The notes under the pieces are model-generated. The model searched no databases. It had not been told where the DNA came from and worked only from the letters and a program-made list of their open reading frames with translations. This document shows, in pieces, positions 44,158 to 53,291 of a DNA stretch of 64,000 nucleotides. The position numbers and the translations under genes are program-made. The first letter of the stretch is position 1. Each line of letters opens with the position of its first letter. The stretch is from JBCDJI01 sp964351865 (GTDB taxonomy: Bacteria; Verrucomicrobiota; Verrucomicrobiia; Methylacidiphilales; JBCBYL01): the NCBI GenBank assembly GCA_964351865.1, contig CAYGPJ010000017.1:15485-79484 (forward strand), given 5' to 3'.

Positions 44158-44538
44158 ATGATTAAGAAGTTGCTTCATACCCGTTACCGTGTCAGTGATC
44201 TGGATAAAACTGTTCACTTCTATAAAGAAGTCCTTGGTCTGGAAGAAACACGCCGCAATAAATCTCCACGCGGATCAGAGCTGGTATTCTTTAAAGCTCC
44301 CGAGAGTGAGGAGGAGATCGAAATCTGTTATTACCCTTCATCCGGCGGCGTTCAGGTGCAGGAAGATCTGACGCATCTGGCCTTCTCAGTGGATGATCTT
44401 GAAGCATTTGCGGCGCATTCCGCCGCCAAGGGATATCCGTTAAGTGACGGCCCCACCGAGACCAGTTCCGGTAACATTATCGCTTTTATCGATGCTCCTG
44501 AGGGTTACGAAATCGAGCTGATTCAAAAGTCCGCCTGA
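44158..44538 (+). CDS. Glyoxalase-family (VOC) protein, lactoylglutathione lyase-like
   Basis: A 126-residue protein with two beta-alpha-beta-beta-beta modules. The first holds HTRYRVSDLDKTVHFYKEVL with metal ligand H8, and the second has LTHLAFSVDDLEAFAAHSAA. EGYEIELIQ at the end supplies the last ligand. These features are those of glyoxalase I, which detoxifies methylglyoxal, but VOC enzymes vary widely. It lies 119 bp after gpsA and 46 bp before rpe. Confidence 0.83.
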   Translation: MIKKLLHTRYRVSDLDKTVHFYKEVLGLEETRRNKSPRGSELVFFKAPESEEEIEICYYPSSGGVQVQEDLTHLAFSVDDLEAFAAHSAAKGYPLSDGPTETSSGNIIAFIDAPEGYEIELIQKSA

Positions 44539-44584
44539 GCAAATCCGCCGTCCATTCTCGTAATGAGCCACTATCAATAAAACC

Positions 44585-45268
44585 ATGCCACAGGAACTCA
44601 TCATCGCCCCATCCGTTCTGGCCTGTGATTTTGCCCGCTTTGGAGCCGAATCCAGAAGAGCTATCGATTCTGGAGCTGACTGGCTGCATCTGGACATTAT
44701 GGACGGGCACTTTGTGCCCAACATCAGTTTCGGGCCGGATGTTGTTAAAATGATTCGTCGTGAAGCTGGCGAGGCATTTCTGGACGTGCACTTGATGATC
44801 GAACAACCCAACCGCTACGCAGACGCTTTCATCGAGGCAGGTGCCGATCTGTTGACCGTGCACCTGGAAGCGTCTCACGATGTGCGTAAGACACTGGGTC
44901 ATATTAGAGATAAAGGCTGCCTGACTGGTCTTGCTGTCAACCCGCTCACTGAAATCGAACATGTGCTTCCATTACTCGGTGAAATAGATCTATTGCTTTG
45001 CATGACGGTGAACCCCGGCTTTGGCGGGCAATCTTTCATTTCAGAAGTGCTGGACAAAGTCCGCGAAGCTAGAGAATTCATTCGCAAGCACCGACTTGAG
45101 GTGCACATTGAAGTCGATGGTGGAATCAATGCCGAAACAGGAGCTCAGTCCGTACAAGCCGGCGCGAATGTGCTGGTAGCAGGAACATCCCTGTTTCGTG
45201 CCCCGGATATGGAGCAGGCTATTTTGGATATGCGAGCGAAAGCAAAGAGCACGTTATCCGGCGGGTGA
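44585..45268 (+). CDS. rpe: Ribulose-phosphate 3-epimerase
   Basis: A 227-residue TIM-barrel enzyme of the pentose phosphate pathway. It shows APSVLACDFARFGAE at the start, the metal site HLDIMDGHFVPN, DVHLMIEQP, MTVNPGFGGQSF and EVDGGINAET near the end. All catalytic residues of the family (Asp and His pairs) are in place. lepA starts 30 bp downstream. Confidence 0.97.
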   Translation: MPQELIIAPSVLACDFARFGAESRRAIDSGADWLHLDIMDGHFVPNISFGPDVVKMIRREAGEAFLDVHLMIEQPNRYADAFIEAGADLLTVHLEASHDVRKTLGHIRDKGCLTGLAVNPLTEIEHVLPLLGEIDLLLCMTVNPGFGGQSFISEVLDKVREAREFIRKHRLEVHIEVDGGINAETGAQSVQAGANVLVAGTSLFRAPDMEQAILDMRAKAKSTLSGG

Positions 45269-45298
45269 TGGCGGCCGTCCTATTTTTAACTATCTGAT

Positions 45299-47095
45299 AT
45301 GAGCGAAATTCTTACACGCAACTTTTCTATTATTGCCCACATCGATCATGGTAAGACGACCTTATCTGATCGCTTGCTGCAGCGCACCGGCACGGTGGAA
45401 GACCGCGTCATCCAGGAGCAGCATCTGGATTCGATGGAGCTCGAACGGGAGCGCGGTATTACCATTAAGTCCCATCCGGTGACGATGAAATATGATGCCA
45501 AGGACGGAAAAGCTTATCGACTCAGTTTAATTGACACCCCGGGTCACGTGGATTTTGCGTATGAGGTCTCCCGTAGTCTATCAGCTTGCGAGGGAGCCAT
45601 CCTGATGATTGATGCCGCGCAGGGAGTCGAAGCGCAAACGGTAGCCAATGCTCAGCTGGCTATGAAACAGGGACTGACCATCATTCCCGTGATCAACAAG
45701 ATCGATCTGCCGAATGCGGATATTGAAAGCGCAAAGCAACAATTGGAGGACATACTGGCCATTCCGGGCGAAGAAGCGATTTGCGCCAGCGCTAAGACAG
45801 GAATTGGTATTGATGATATCCTGGAAGCTATTGTCAAGCGGGTACCTCCGCCCCAGACACCGGAAGATGATAAGCTCAGGTTACTGGTTTTTGACAGTGT
45901 TTTTGACATCTACCGTGGCGTCATTGCCTACGTTCGGAATTTCTCGGGTAAAATTAAGGCCGGTGATGCCATCACACTGATGCACTCCAATCGCAAGGTT
46001 GAGGTCAAAGAGGTTGGCATCTTCACCCCGGCCATGCTTAAAACCAGTGAATTGGCGGTCGGGGATACCGGTTACGTCATTGCCAACATCAAATCAACGG
46101 CAGATCTGAAAATTGGTGAAACCATTACCTCCACCATTTCACCTGCTACGGAACCATTGCCTGGATTTAAGGAAATTCAACCGATGGTGTACTCCGGCAT
46201 CTATCCATTGAATAATGCTGATTTCGAGAACCTGCGCGCCGCGCTTGGCAAACTTCAGTTAAATGACCCGGCTCTCGTTTATCAGCAGGAAAGCTCGGTG
46301 GCGCTTGGCTTTGGATTCCGCTGCGGATTCTTAGGTTTGCTTCACATGGAGATTGTTCAGGAGCGACTACGTCGCGAATACAACATTGATCTGATCTCCT
46401 CTTATCCGAGTGTGGTTTATCACGTTTACAAGACCAACGGTGAGATGTTGGAAATCGATAATCCGACGCATTTGCCTGATATGTCTATTGTGGATCATAT
46501 TGAAGAGCCAACGGTAAAAGGCTTTCTGCTGTGCCAGACTGAGGCGATTGGTGAGGTGCTCAAACTGGTGCGGGACAGGCGAGGGGAATGCGTGCATACC
46601 GAGTCACTCGATGCCCACCGTGTCATGCTCACGATTGAAATTCCGCTTAACGAAATCCTGGTTGATTTCATTGATAAAATTAAAACGATCACCCGCGGCT
46701 ATGGTTCGATGGATTACGAGTACGGGCCATACCGGCAGGATAGATTGGCCAAAATGGATATTCTCATCAACGGTGAGCCGATGGACGCCTTTTCGACTAT
46801 TGTTCACCGGGATAAAGCAGAAGCTCGTGGTCGTCAACTGACGGCTAAGCTAAAAGAGGTGATCCCGCCTCAACTGTTCAAAGTGGCATTACAGGCCGCC
46901 ATTGGTGGCAAGATCGTAGCGCGAGAAGATGTGAAAACGGTAGGTAAAAATGTAACCGCTAAGTGCTACGGAGGAGACATCAGCCGTAAACGCAAGTTGC
47001 TGGATAAGCAGAAAGAGGGGAAGAAGCGCATGAAGCAATTTGGTAAGGTGAACATCCCGCAAGAGGCCTTTTTACAGGTTTTAAAATCATCATAA
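45299..47095 (+). CDS. lepA: Elongation factor 4
   Basis: A 598-residue GTPase that acts on stalled ribosomes. GTP motifs: AHIDHGKTTLSDR (G1), RGITIKS (G2), DTPGHVD (G3), NKIDLPNA (G4). The LepA-specific C-terminal domain includes the late KAEARGRQLTAKLKEVIPPQ and GKNVTAKCYGGDISRKRKLL. The length is standard. Confidence 0.98.
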   Translation: MSEILTRNFSIIAHIDHGKTTLSDRLLQRTGTVEDRVIQEQHLDSMELERERGITIKSHPVTMKYDAKDGKAYRLSLIDTPGHVDFAYEVSRSLSACEGAILMIDAAQGVEAQTVANAQLAMKQGLTIIPVINKIDLPNADIESAKQQLEDILAIPGEEAICASAKTGIGIDDILEAIVKRVPPPQTPEDDKLRLLVFDSVFDIYRGVIAYVRNFSGKIKAGDAITLMHSNRKVEVKEVGIFTPAMLKTSELAVGDTGYVIANIKSTADLKIGETITSTISPATEPLPGFKEIQPMVYSGIYPLNNADFENLRAALGKLQLNDPALVYQQESSVALGFGFRCGFLGLLHMEIVQERLRREYNIDLISSYPSVVYHVYKTNGEMLEIDNPTHLPDMSIVDHIEEPTVKGFLLCQTEAIGEVLKLVRDRRGECVHTESLDAHRVMLTIEIPLNEILVDFIDKIKTITRGYGSMDYEYGPYRQDRLAKMDILINGEPMDAFSTIVHRDKAEARGRQLTAKLKEVIPPQLFKVALQAAIGGKIVAREDVKTVGKNVTAKCYGGDISRKRKLLDKQKEGKKRMKQFGKVNIPQEAFLQVLKSS

Positions 47096-47111
47096 GTAGC
47101 ACGACAACAAA

Positions 47112-48251
47112 ATGTTAAAAAGTATATTACATAATCCGAGAAAAGGTGTATCCGACTTTTTACATGTTTTATCTAAAAAGATATCCTTTGAAAAAGACCG
47201 GTTGAATGAAAAGCAATTAGCCGAGGCCCAACAAATTCAGGCGAAGGCAAAAGCACTTCAGCGGGATAAGAAAAAGTCGGCACAAGAGATCAGTAAAGAA
47301 CTGACTGATCTGGAACTGAGGGCGAGCTCATTATTTCCAGCGCATGCATCAGATTCAATGAAAGAGTGGGTGGAGGTCTTTCTGGTAGCGGCTGTCATTG
47401 CCATTTCATTTAAAACGTTCTTTTTACAGCCGTTTAAGATTCCTACCAACAGCATGTATCCGACGCTATATGGAGTCGTACCAACGCCTCTGGCAGATGA
47501 TGAACTACCGGCAAGGTTGCCGGTTCGCATATGGAACGCGGCCATCCACGGAAAGTCACATCACCGGTTAGTGGCAAAAAACAGCGGAACGATTCTTTCG
47601 GTTGAGCAAGGCAAATGGTTGGGGATTCCATTCATGGACGCCACCCGCATTCTTATTGATGATAAAACTTATACGGTGCGCACCTCATATGGACATTTTA
47701 TCTCCGGTACGCATGGTCAGGTAAGACCCGGTGTCACCGTCAAAAAGGGGGATGTATTAGCCAATTTCACAACAGAAACTGGCGACCACTTGTTCGTCAA
47801 TAAGATGTCTTACCATTTTCGCAAACCTCATCAGGGAGAGGTCTTTGTTTTCACCACCAATGGAATTTGGGGGATTGAGAGCAGAAATCGCCGCGATGGG
47901 ATTCATTCCGGCCAATTTTATATTAAACGTTGTACTGGCGTACCGGGTGTGGAGTTGCAAATCAAGGAGCCAAAGCTCTTCAGTAATGGAGAATTATTGG
48001 ATGATCGCCCTATATACGAAAAAATTTACTCTCGGACCAATGGCTATGGCGGCTACACCTATGGGCAGAATTTCCTGACCGGCCCCAACTCCGTGCTCCC
48101 ACTTAAGGAGGATCAATACTGGGCGATGGGGGATAACAGTGCAAATAGCCTCGATAGTCGATCCTGGGGCACCGTGCCCCGCACTAATCTGGTCGGAACA
48201 GGGTTGGTGGTATACTGGCCGTTTACCAAGCGGTGGGGGCTTATTAAATAG
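47112..48251 (+). CDS. lepB: Signal peptidase I
   Basis: A 379-residue inner-membrane protease that removes signal peptides. A cytoplasmic charged helix (about 25-70) precedes the membrane helix at about 86-104 and the catalytic S114 in IPTNSMYPTL. The catalytic lysine is K272 in FYIKRCTGVPGVE. The gap of about 158 residues between Ser and Lys is much longer than in E. coli (55), and the late box is AMGDNSANSLDSR. The insertion (about 130-230) is seen in Verrucomicrobia-type enzymes. It follows lepA by 16 bp. Confidence 0.94.
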   Translation: MLKSILHNPRKGVSDFLHVLSKKISFEKDRLNEKQLAEAQQIQAKAKALQRDKKKSAQEISKELTDLELRASSLFPAHASDSMKEWVEVFLVAAVIAISFKTFFLQPFKIPTNSMYPTLYGVVPTPLADDELPARLPVRIWNAAIHGKSHHRLVAKNSGTILSVEQGKWLGIPFMDATRILIDDKTYTVRTSYGHFISGTHGQVRPGVTVKKGDVLANFTTETGDHLFVNKMSYHFRKPHQGEVFVFTTNGIWGIESRNRRDGIHSGQFYIKRCTGVPGVELQIKEPKLFSNGELLDDRPIYEKIYSRTNGYGGYTYGQNFLTGPNSVLPLKEDQYWAMGDNSANSLDSRSWGTVPRTNLVGTGLVVYWPFTKRWGLIK

Positions 48252-48373
48252 AGATAGAGCTTGTTACCGTTAAAACGTGAACAATGAAGTAGGAAAACGA
48301 AAACACAAAAGCTTATAGTCTTGAGCACTAAGCGGCTATCGGGTAAACCATTGAATGCTTCTTAATAGCTTAT

Positions 48374-49174
48374 ATGAGTGAAAATTTGTCTATATTTCCA
48401 GTGATGGAGGCACTCGAAAGAAGCAACACTTCGGCGCGTGTTGCTTGCTCTGGGCCAAACGTGCAATTTGAGCTGTGGATCGAGTCCGGTCAACTGGTTC
48501 ACTGGGAGTCACAGAATTCACTCCCGGTTGAGGATTTATTAGGGCAAGAGGTAAGCAGTTTATGGATGCGTCCTTTATTACTCGAAAATTTTAAAAGCGA
48601 ATATAAGCCTCTGAATTTATACGAGTTATTAAAGATATTACATGACTCGAAATCCGAAAAAGAGCAGTCAGAGACAGAAGTGGCTTCCAATGTGGCCGCC
48701 AAGCAAATTTCTCTGCCACCCAAATTTGAGGGAAATTTAAACCCAGTCGATAAGGACAGCATTACGGGCAAGTTAAAGCCAGTTTTACCAAAACCTGCAG
48801 CAGCTCCGATTACGAAAATGTTCTCTGAGGCCGCCAAGCCCAAGGTAGATGAAGCCAAAGAAGAGGTTGCTCCTTCAACTCAAAATATAGGAAATTGGAT
48901 TGTTTTTACTAAGGGAGCTAAAGAGACGCGTATTGTGGGTCGTGCGGAAGATTGTCAAGTGACCGTCAAGGATTCATCAGCTTCTCGTCAGCACTGCGAA
49001 TTGTATTTTGATGGAACCTTAATTCACGTCAAAGATCTTAATTCCTCGAATGGAACACGACTAAACGGCAAGGAGATACATATGGCCGTTGCGGATGACG
49101 GCGACCAATTACATATCGGGGACGTGCAATTCATTCTAAAAATTGACCAATCATTAGTGCCTGGTCTGGTTTAA
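48374..49174 (+). CDS. FHA-domain protein
   Basis: A 266-residue protein. The N-terminal 80 residues have a DUF4388-like style (FELWIESGQLVHWESQNSLP). A proline/lysine-rich linker follows (about 95-165). The forkhead-associated domain fills the C-terminal third, with IVGRAEDCQVTVKD, SASRQHCELYF and DLNSSNGTRLNGKEI; R and SxxH bind phosphothreonine peptides. It likely reads Ser/Thr kinase signals, but no kinase gene lies near. Confidence 0.85.
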   Translation: MSENLSIFPVMEALERSNTSARVACSGPNVQFELWIESGQLVHWESQNSLPVEDLLGQEVSSLWMRPLLLENFKSEYKPLNLYELLKILHDSKSEKEQSETEVASNVAAKQISLPPKFEGNLNPVDKDSITGKLKPVLPKPAAAPITKMFSEAAKPKVDEAKEEVAPSTQNIGNWIVFTKGAKETRIVGRAEDCQVTVKDSSASRQHCELYFDGTLIHVKDLNSSNGTRLNGKEIHMAVADDGDQLHIGDVQFILKIDQSLVPGLV

Positions 49175-49294
49175 TCTCAAAATCAAACTTACTTTACCTG
49201 TTTTCCGATCTCCTGAATAACTTCGCACAATATATGTTGTGTAAACTAATCCATATCAAGTAATATGTCTCATCACCTACTCTGCTGGAACGGA

Positions 49295-49897
49295 TTACAT
49301 AAAGTGCTGGTTTAAAAAACTGGCGGCCATTCGCCCTGCTTTACCGCGATGGCTGATTTGATGTTTCTGCTCTGGAGTTAATTCTGCCGTTGTTTGATCG
49401 AAGCCATCTGGTTGAAAATATGGATCGTAACCGAATCCGTTGGTGCCTCTGGGCTGACGTGTGATTTTTCCACGAATAATCCCGTCAAAAGTCTTTAGAA
49501 TGTGGCCGTTGTCAGCAACGGCTAAACTACAGTGAAACTGGGCTCCACGTAATTCGTCCGGGACCATATCCAGCTCATGGATTAATTTGGCATTATTGGC
49601 ATGATCGTTCTTAGCCTCACCGGCATAACGTGCTGAAAAAATCCCGGGAGCTCCATTGAGGAAATCGACTTCCAGGCCTGAGTCGTCAGCTAAAACTGGT
49701 CCAGCAATCAAGCGGCTGATTTCTACTGCCTTTTTACAGGCGTTGGCTTCAAATGTAGCCCCATCTTCCACTACTTCTGGAATTTCCGGGTAATCCAACA
49801 AAGTTCTGATCATCCACTGGTCGCCTAATAATTCTCCAAATTCTTTTGCTTTTCCTGCATTTCCAGTTGCGACTGTCAAAATTCGTTCTACTCCCAT
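49295..49897 (-). CDS. rdgB: Non-canonical purine NTP pyrophosphatase (RdgB/HAM1 family)
   Basis: A 200-residue enzyme that hydrolyses dITP and XTP so that damaged bases are not put into DNA. Motifs: TVATGNAGKAKEF at the N terminus, VLADDSGLEVDFLNGAPGI with SARYAGE, GFGYDPYFQPDG, and the late HQISHRGKA. I start it at 49897 (MGVERILTV); an upstream start would add 13 residues not typical for the family. It converges with the FHA gene. Confidence 0.95.
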   Translation of the reverse strand: MGVERILTVATGNAGKAKEFGELLGDQWMIRTLLDYPEIPEVVEDGATFEANACKKAVEISRLIAGPVLADDSGLEVDFLNGAPGIFSARYAGEAKNDHANNAKLIHELDMVPDELRGAQFHCSLAVADNGHILKTFDGIIRGKITRQPRGTNGFGYDPYFQPDGFDQTTAELTPEQKHQISHRGKAGRMAASFLNQHFM

Positions 49898-50095
49898 AAT
49901 AAGTCGAAAACATACACATCCCATGACGTAAAACAACTGTCAGAGCATTAGGCCTCAATGAAACCGACTTCGACAACACGGGCGTGCACACAAACTCTGT
50001 AAATAGCGCTATCATGCATCATCGGGCTATATACCTAAAATCAGCGTATAAAATCATTGCCTCATCAGCGGTGATTCGCAGAATGTCCTGCTTTT

Positions 50096-52666
50096 ATGAG
50101 TACACCCACGGCTACCGCAACACGCAGACAGTTTCCCTTTCACGAAATAGAACCTAAGTGGCAGTCCTTCTGGGACGAGCACCAGAGCTTCAAGGCCGCC
50201 AACCCCGGAGAACCGGGTAGCGAAAAGCCGAAGTATTACATTCTGGATATGTTCCCCTATCCTTCAGGGGCAGGCTTGCATATTGGTCACCCACTCCAAA
50301 AAACCGCCTGTGATATTATTGCACGGAAGATGCGGATGCAGGGCTACAATGTCCTCTTCCCCACCGGTTGGGACAGTTTCGGTCTGCCTGCGGAACAATA
50401 CGCAATGAAAACGGGCACCCACCCTGCCATCACCACGCAGGAAAACATCGCCACGTTTACCCGCCAGATCAAAATGCTCGGATTCAGTTACGACTGGAGC
50501 AGAGAACTGGCAACCAGTGACCCGGATTACTACAAGTGGACACAATGGATTTTTCTAAAGCTCTACGGCTCTTATGTCGATGAAATGACCGGGAAAGCGC
50601 GTCCTATCGAAACACTTATCATCCCTGATCACATTCAATCTGAAGGCGATGCCTCCATTAAGCAGTACATCAATTCCAGAAGGTTGGCCTACGTGGCAGA
50701 AGCCCCAGTAAACTGGTCTCCGGACCTGGGCACGGTTCTGGCCAATGAAGAGGTGGATGAATGGGTCAATAAGGGATTCAGCGTTGTTCGCAAACCGATG
50801 CGTCAATGGATGCTGCGTATCACCGACTACGCGCCGAGGCTCCTCGATGACTTGAGTCTGTTAGATTGGCCTGAATCTCTCAAAGAAATGCAACGCAACT
50901 GGATCGGGCGGTCTGAAGGTGCAGAGGTGGAATTCTCTATCCAGGGCTCGAAATCAAAGATCACTGTCTTCACCACCCGGCCGGATACGCTCTTCGGGGC
51001 TACCTATATGGTACTGGCCCCGGAACATCCCCTACTTGATTCCATTGTTACCAAGGAACAAAAAGATGCGGTGGATGCATGCTGTGCCAGTATCTCATCT
51101 AAAACAGACTTGGAACGTACCGATCTGGCCAAAGAAAAATCCGGCTGTTTCACGGGGGCCTGCGCCGTCAATCCGGTCAATGGTGAGCAGATCCCTGTTT
51201 GGATTGCCGACTACGTGCTGATTTCCTACGGCACCGGTGCCATCATGTCCGTACCTGCTCACGACGAACGCGATCATGAATTTGCCCGGACCTTCGACCT
51301 TCCCATGGTGGAAGTGGTCAAGGCACCTGAAGGTGACTCTAAGGAGTCGTGCTTCACGGGTTACGGAACCGCTATCAATTCCGGTTTCCTCAATGGTTTG
51401 TCCACAGTGGAAGCCAAGCAGAAAATGATTCAGTGGTTGGAGGAGAGAAAGATCGGCACAGGTAGAGTGCAATTCAAACTGCGCGACTGGTTATTCTCCC
51501 GTCAGCGTTACTGGGGAGAGCCCTTTCCGATTGCCTGGAAAGACGGTGAGCACTATGCCCTTACTGAAAAGGAACTACCGATTATTCCCCCGGAAATTGG
51601 TGAATACAAACCAGCGGGAGATGGTAGCCCTCCTCTGGCTCGGGCCACCCAGTGGGTAGAATTGCCGGATGGAAGTTTACGCGAAACGAACACCATGCCT
51701 CAATGGGCGGGCTCTTGCTGGTATCATCTACGCTATCTGGATCCTCATAATGAGGAGCAGATGGTTTCGAAAGAAGCAGAGCAATACTGGATGGCTCCGC
51801 ACGGTGTGGATCTTTATGTGGGAGGCGTGGAGCATGCCGTTCTTCATCTGCTCTATGCCCGCTTCTGGCATAAATTCCTTTTTGATTTAAACGTCTTATC
51901 AACACCCGAACCTTTTCACCGTCTGGTGAATCAAGGCATGATCCTTGGCGAAGACAATCAGAAGATGTCCAAGTCACGTGGTAATGTCATCAACCCGGAT
52001 GATATCGTCAAAAAGTTCGGAGCGGATTCTCTACGACTTTTTGAGATGTTCATGGGCCCGTTGGAGCAAGTCAAACCGTGGAGCATGAAGGGAGTCGAAG
52101 GCGTTTATCGTTTTCTGGGACGAGTCTGGCGGCTGGTCATGATCGAAAATCAGGAAGGCACCTGGGAAATGAATCCGGCGCTTACCGATGATGCCCCCTC
52201 TCCGGTAATCAATAAGGTCGTGCAACAGTCTGTTTTGAAAGTCACAGAGGATCTCGATAAAATGTCCTTCAATACCGCCCTCTCCCAGTTGATGGTATTG
52301 AACAATGAGCTGACCAAGGCCGAAAAGAAGCCGAAGTCTTCCGTGGAAACGTTACTTCAACTGCTGGCTCCCTTTGCTCCGCATCTGGCCGAAGAACTCT
52401 GGCAGAAACTCGGAAATGAAACACCTGTCTCTCTGGAAGCCTGGCCCGAAGCTGACTTGTCCGCGCTGGTGGAAGATGAGGTCGAAATCATCATTCAGAT
52501 CAATGGTAAGCTGAAGGGACGCATCACCATCCCCGCTGACCTCGATCGCAACGATTACGAGGCACAGGTTCGTGCCCATGAGAACTTCGAAACCTGGCTA
52601 GATGGCAAAACGGTGCGTAAGGTCATCGCCGTGCCGCAGAAACTGGTCAATGTCGTTGTCAGCTGA
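50096..52666 (+). CDS. leuS: Leucyl-tRNA synthetase
   Basis: An 856-residue class I synthetase. The HIGH motif is GLHIGHPL at about residue 61 and the KMSKS motif is at about residue 623 (KMSKSRGNVINPDD). The CP1 editing domain between them has VFTTRPDTLFGATY and ISYGTGAIMSVPAHDERDHE. The ends are normal for the bacterial type. It stands after a 200-bp divergent gap with rdgB. Confidence 0.98.
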   Translation: MSTPTATATRRQFPFHEIEPKWQSFWDEHQSFKAANPGEPGSEKPKYYILDMFPYPSGAGLHIGHPLQKTACDIIARKMRMQGYNVLFPTGWDSFGLPAEQYAMKTGTHPAITTQENIATFTRQIKMLGFSYDWSRELATSDPDYYKWTQWIFLKLYGSYVDEMTGKARPIETLIIPDHIQSEGDASIKQYINSRRLAYVAEAPVNWSPDLGTVLANEEVDEWVNKGFSVVRKPMRQWMLRITDYAPRLLDDLSLLDWPESLKEMQRNWIGRSEGAEVEFSIQGSKSKITVFTTRPDTLFGATYMVLAPEHPLLDSIVTKEQKDAVDACCASISSKTDLERTDLAKEKSGCFTGACAVNPVNGEQIPVWIADYVLISYGTGAIMSVPAHDERDHEFARTFDLPMVEVVKAPEGDSKESCFTGYGTAINSGFLNGLSTVEAKQKMIQWLEERKIGTGRVQFKLRDWLFSRQRYWGEPFPIAWKDGEHYALTEKELPIIPPEIGEYKPAGDGSPPLARATQWVELPDGSLRETNTMPQWAGSCWYHLRYLDPHNEEQMVSKEAEQYWMAPHGVDLYVGGVEHAVLHLLYARFWHKFLFDLNVLSTPEPFHRLVNQGMILGEDNQKMSKSRGNVINPDDIVKKFGADSLRLFEMFMGPLEQVKPWSMKGVEGVYRFLGRVWRLVMIENQEGTWEMNPALTDDAPSPVINKVVQQSVLKVTEDLDKMSFNTALSQLMVLNNELTKAEKKPKSSVETLLQLLAPFAPHLAEELWQKLGNETPVSLEAWPEADLSALVEDEVEIIIQINGKLKGRITIPADLDRNDYEAQVRAHENFETWLDGKTVRKVIAVPQKLVNVVVS

Positions 52667-52724
52667 TAAATCAGTTAAGCTTAACATCGACAAACTCGGT
52701 GACTTGGATTAAATCTAATTCTTT

Positions 52725-53231
52725 ATGCAAAAGACGAATTTCGAACAGGTTGTCGAAACCATTTGTGCCGAAGACAGCCGCTACGATCAGGATGCCTACA
52801 GTTTCGTCAGAGAAGGGCTGGATCAGACGCTTAAGAACTTAAAAAGAAATGAAGGGGCTGGTCCGGATAAGCATGTGTCCGGCCCCGAACTGCTGGAAGG
52901 CTTGCGCCGTTTCACGCTGGAAGAATTCGGCCCCATGGGACGACTGGTGTTGAACGAGTGGGGGTTACATGAATGCCGGGATTTCGGACAGATCGTTTTC
53001 AACCTGGTTTCTCATAATGTGCTGGGTCGCAGTGACTCCGACAGCATCGAAGACTTTAAGGAAATGTTCACCTTTGAGGAGGCGTTTGAAATTCCCTTCC
53101 GGCCGAAACATGAGAATTCCGCTCGACCTAAAAAACGTGCCACCCGCAGCACCACGCCACGACGGACTAAAAGTAAAAAGTCTGACACCAAGTCATCGAT
53201 CGCTCCCGATCAGAACGAATCCAATTCTTAG
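52725..53231 (+). CDS. Minf_1886-family protein (Verrucomicrobia/Planctomycete-restricted)
   Basis: A 168-residue protein of unknown function. It has the family pattern FEQVVETICAEDSRYDQDAY with FVREGLDQTL, then HVSGPELLEGLRRFTLEEFG, LNEWGLHECRDFGQIVFNLV and DFKEMFTFEEAFE. The family is known almost only from Verrucomicrobia and Planctomycetes. The C-terminal 40 residues are basic and serine-rich (RPKKRATRSTTPRRTKSKKS), a tail that may touch nucleic acid. It lies between leuS and the M16 gene. Confidence 0.87.
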   Translation: MQKTNFEQVVETICAEDSRYDQDAYSFVREGLDQTLKNLKRNEGAGPDKHVSGPELLEGLRRFTLEEFGPMGRLVLNEWGLHECRDFGQIVFNLVSHNVLGRSDSDSIEDFKEMFTFEEAFEIPFRPKHENSARPKKRATRSTTPRRTKSKKSDTKSSIAPDQNESNS

Positions 53232-53291
53232 AGAACCGCTCTGAGATTGGAAAAATTCGTTGCCACTTCCCGTTTTGTGCTAACTTCTGTC

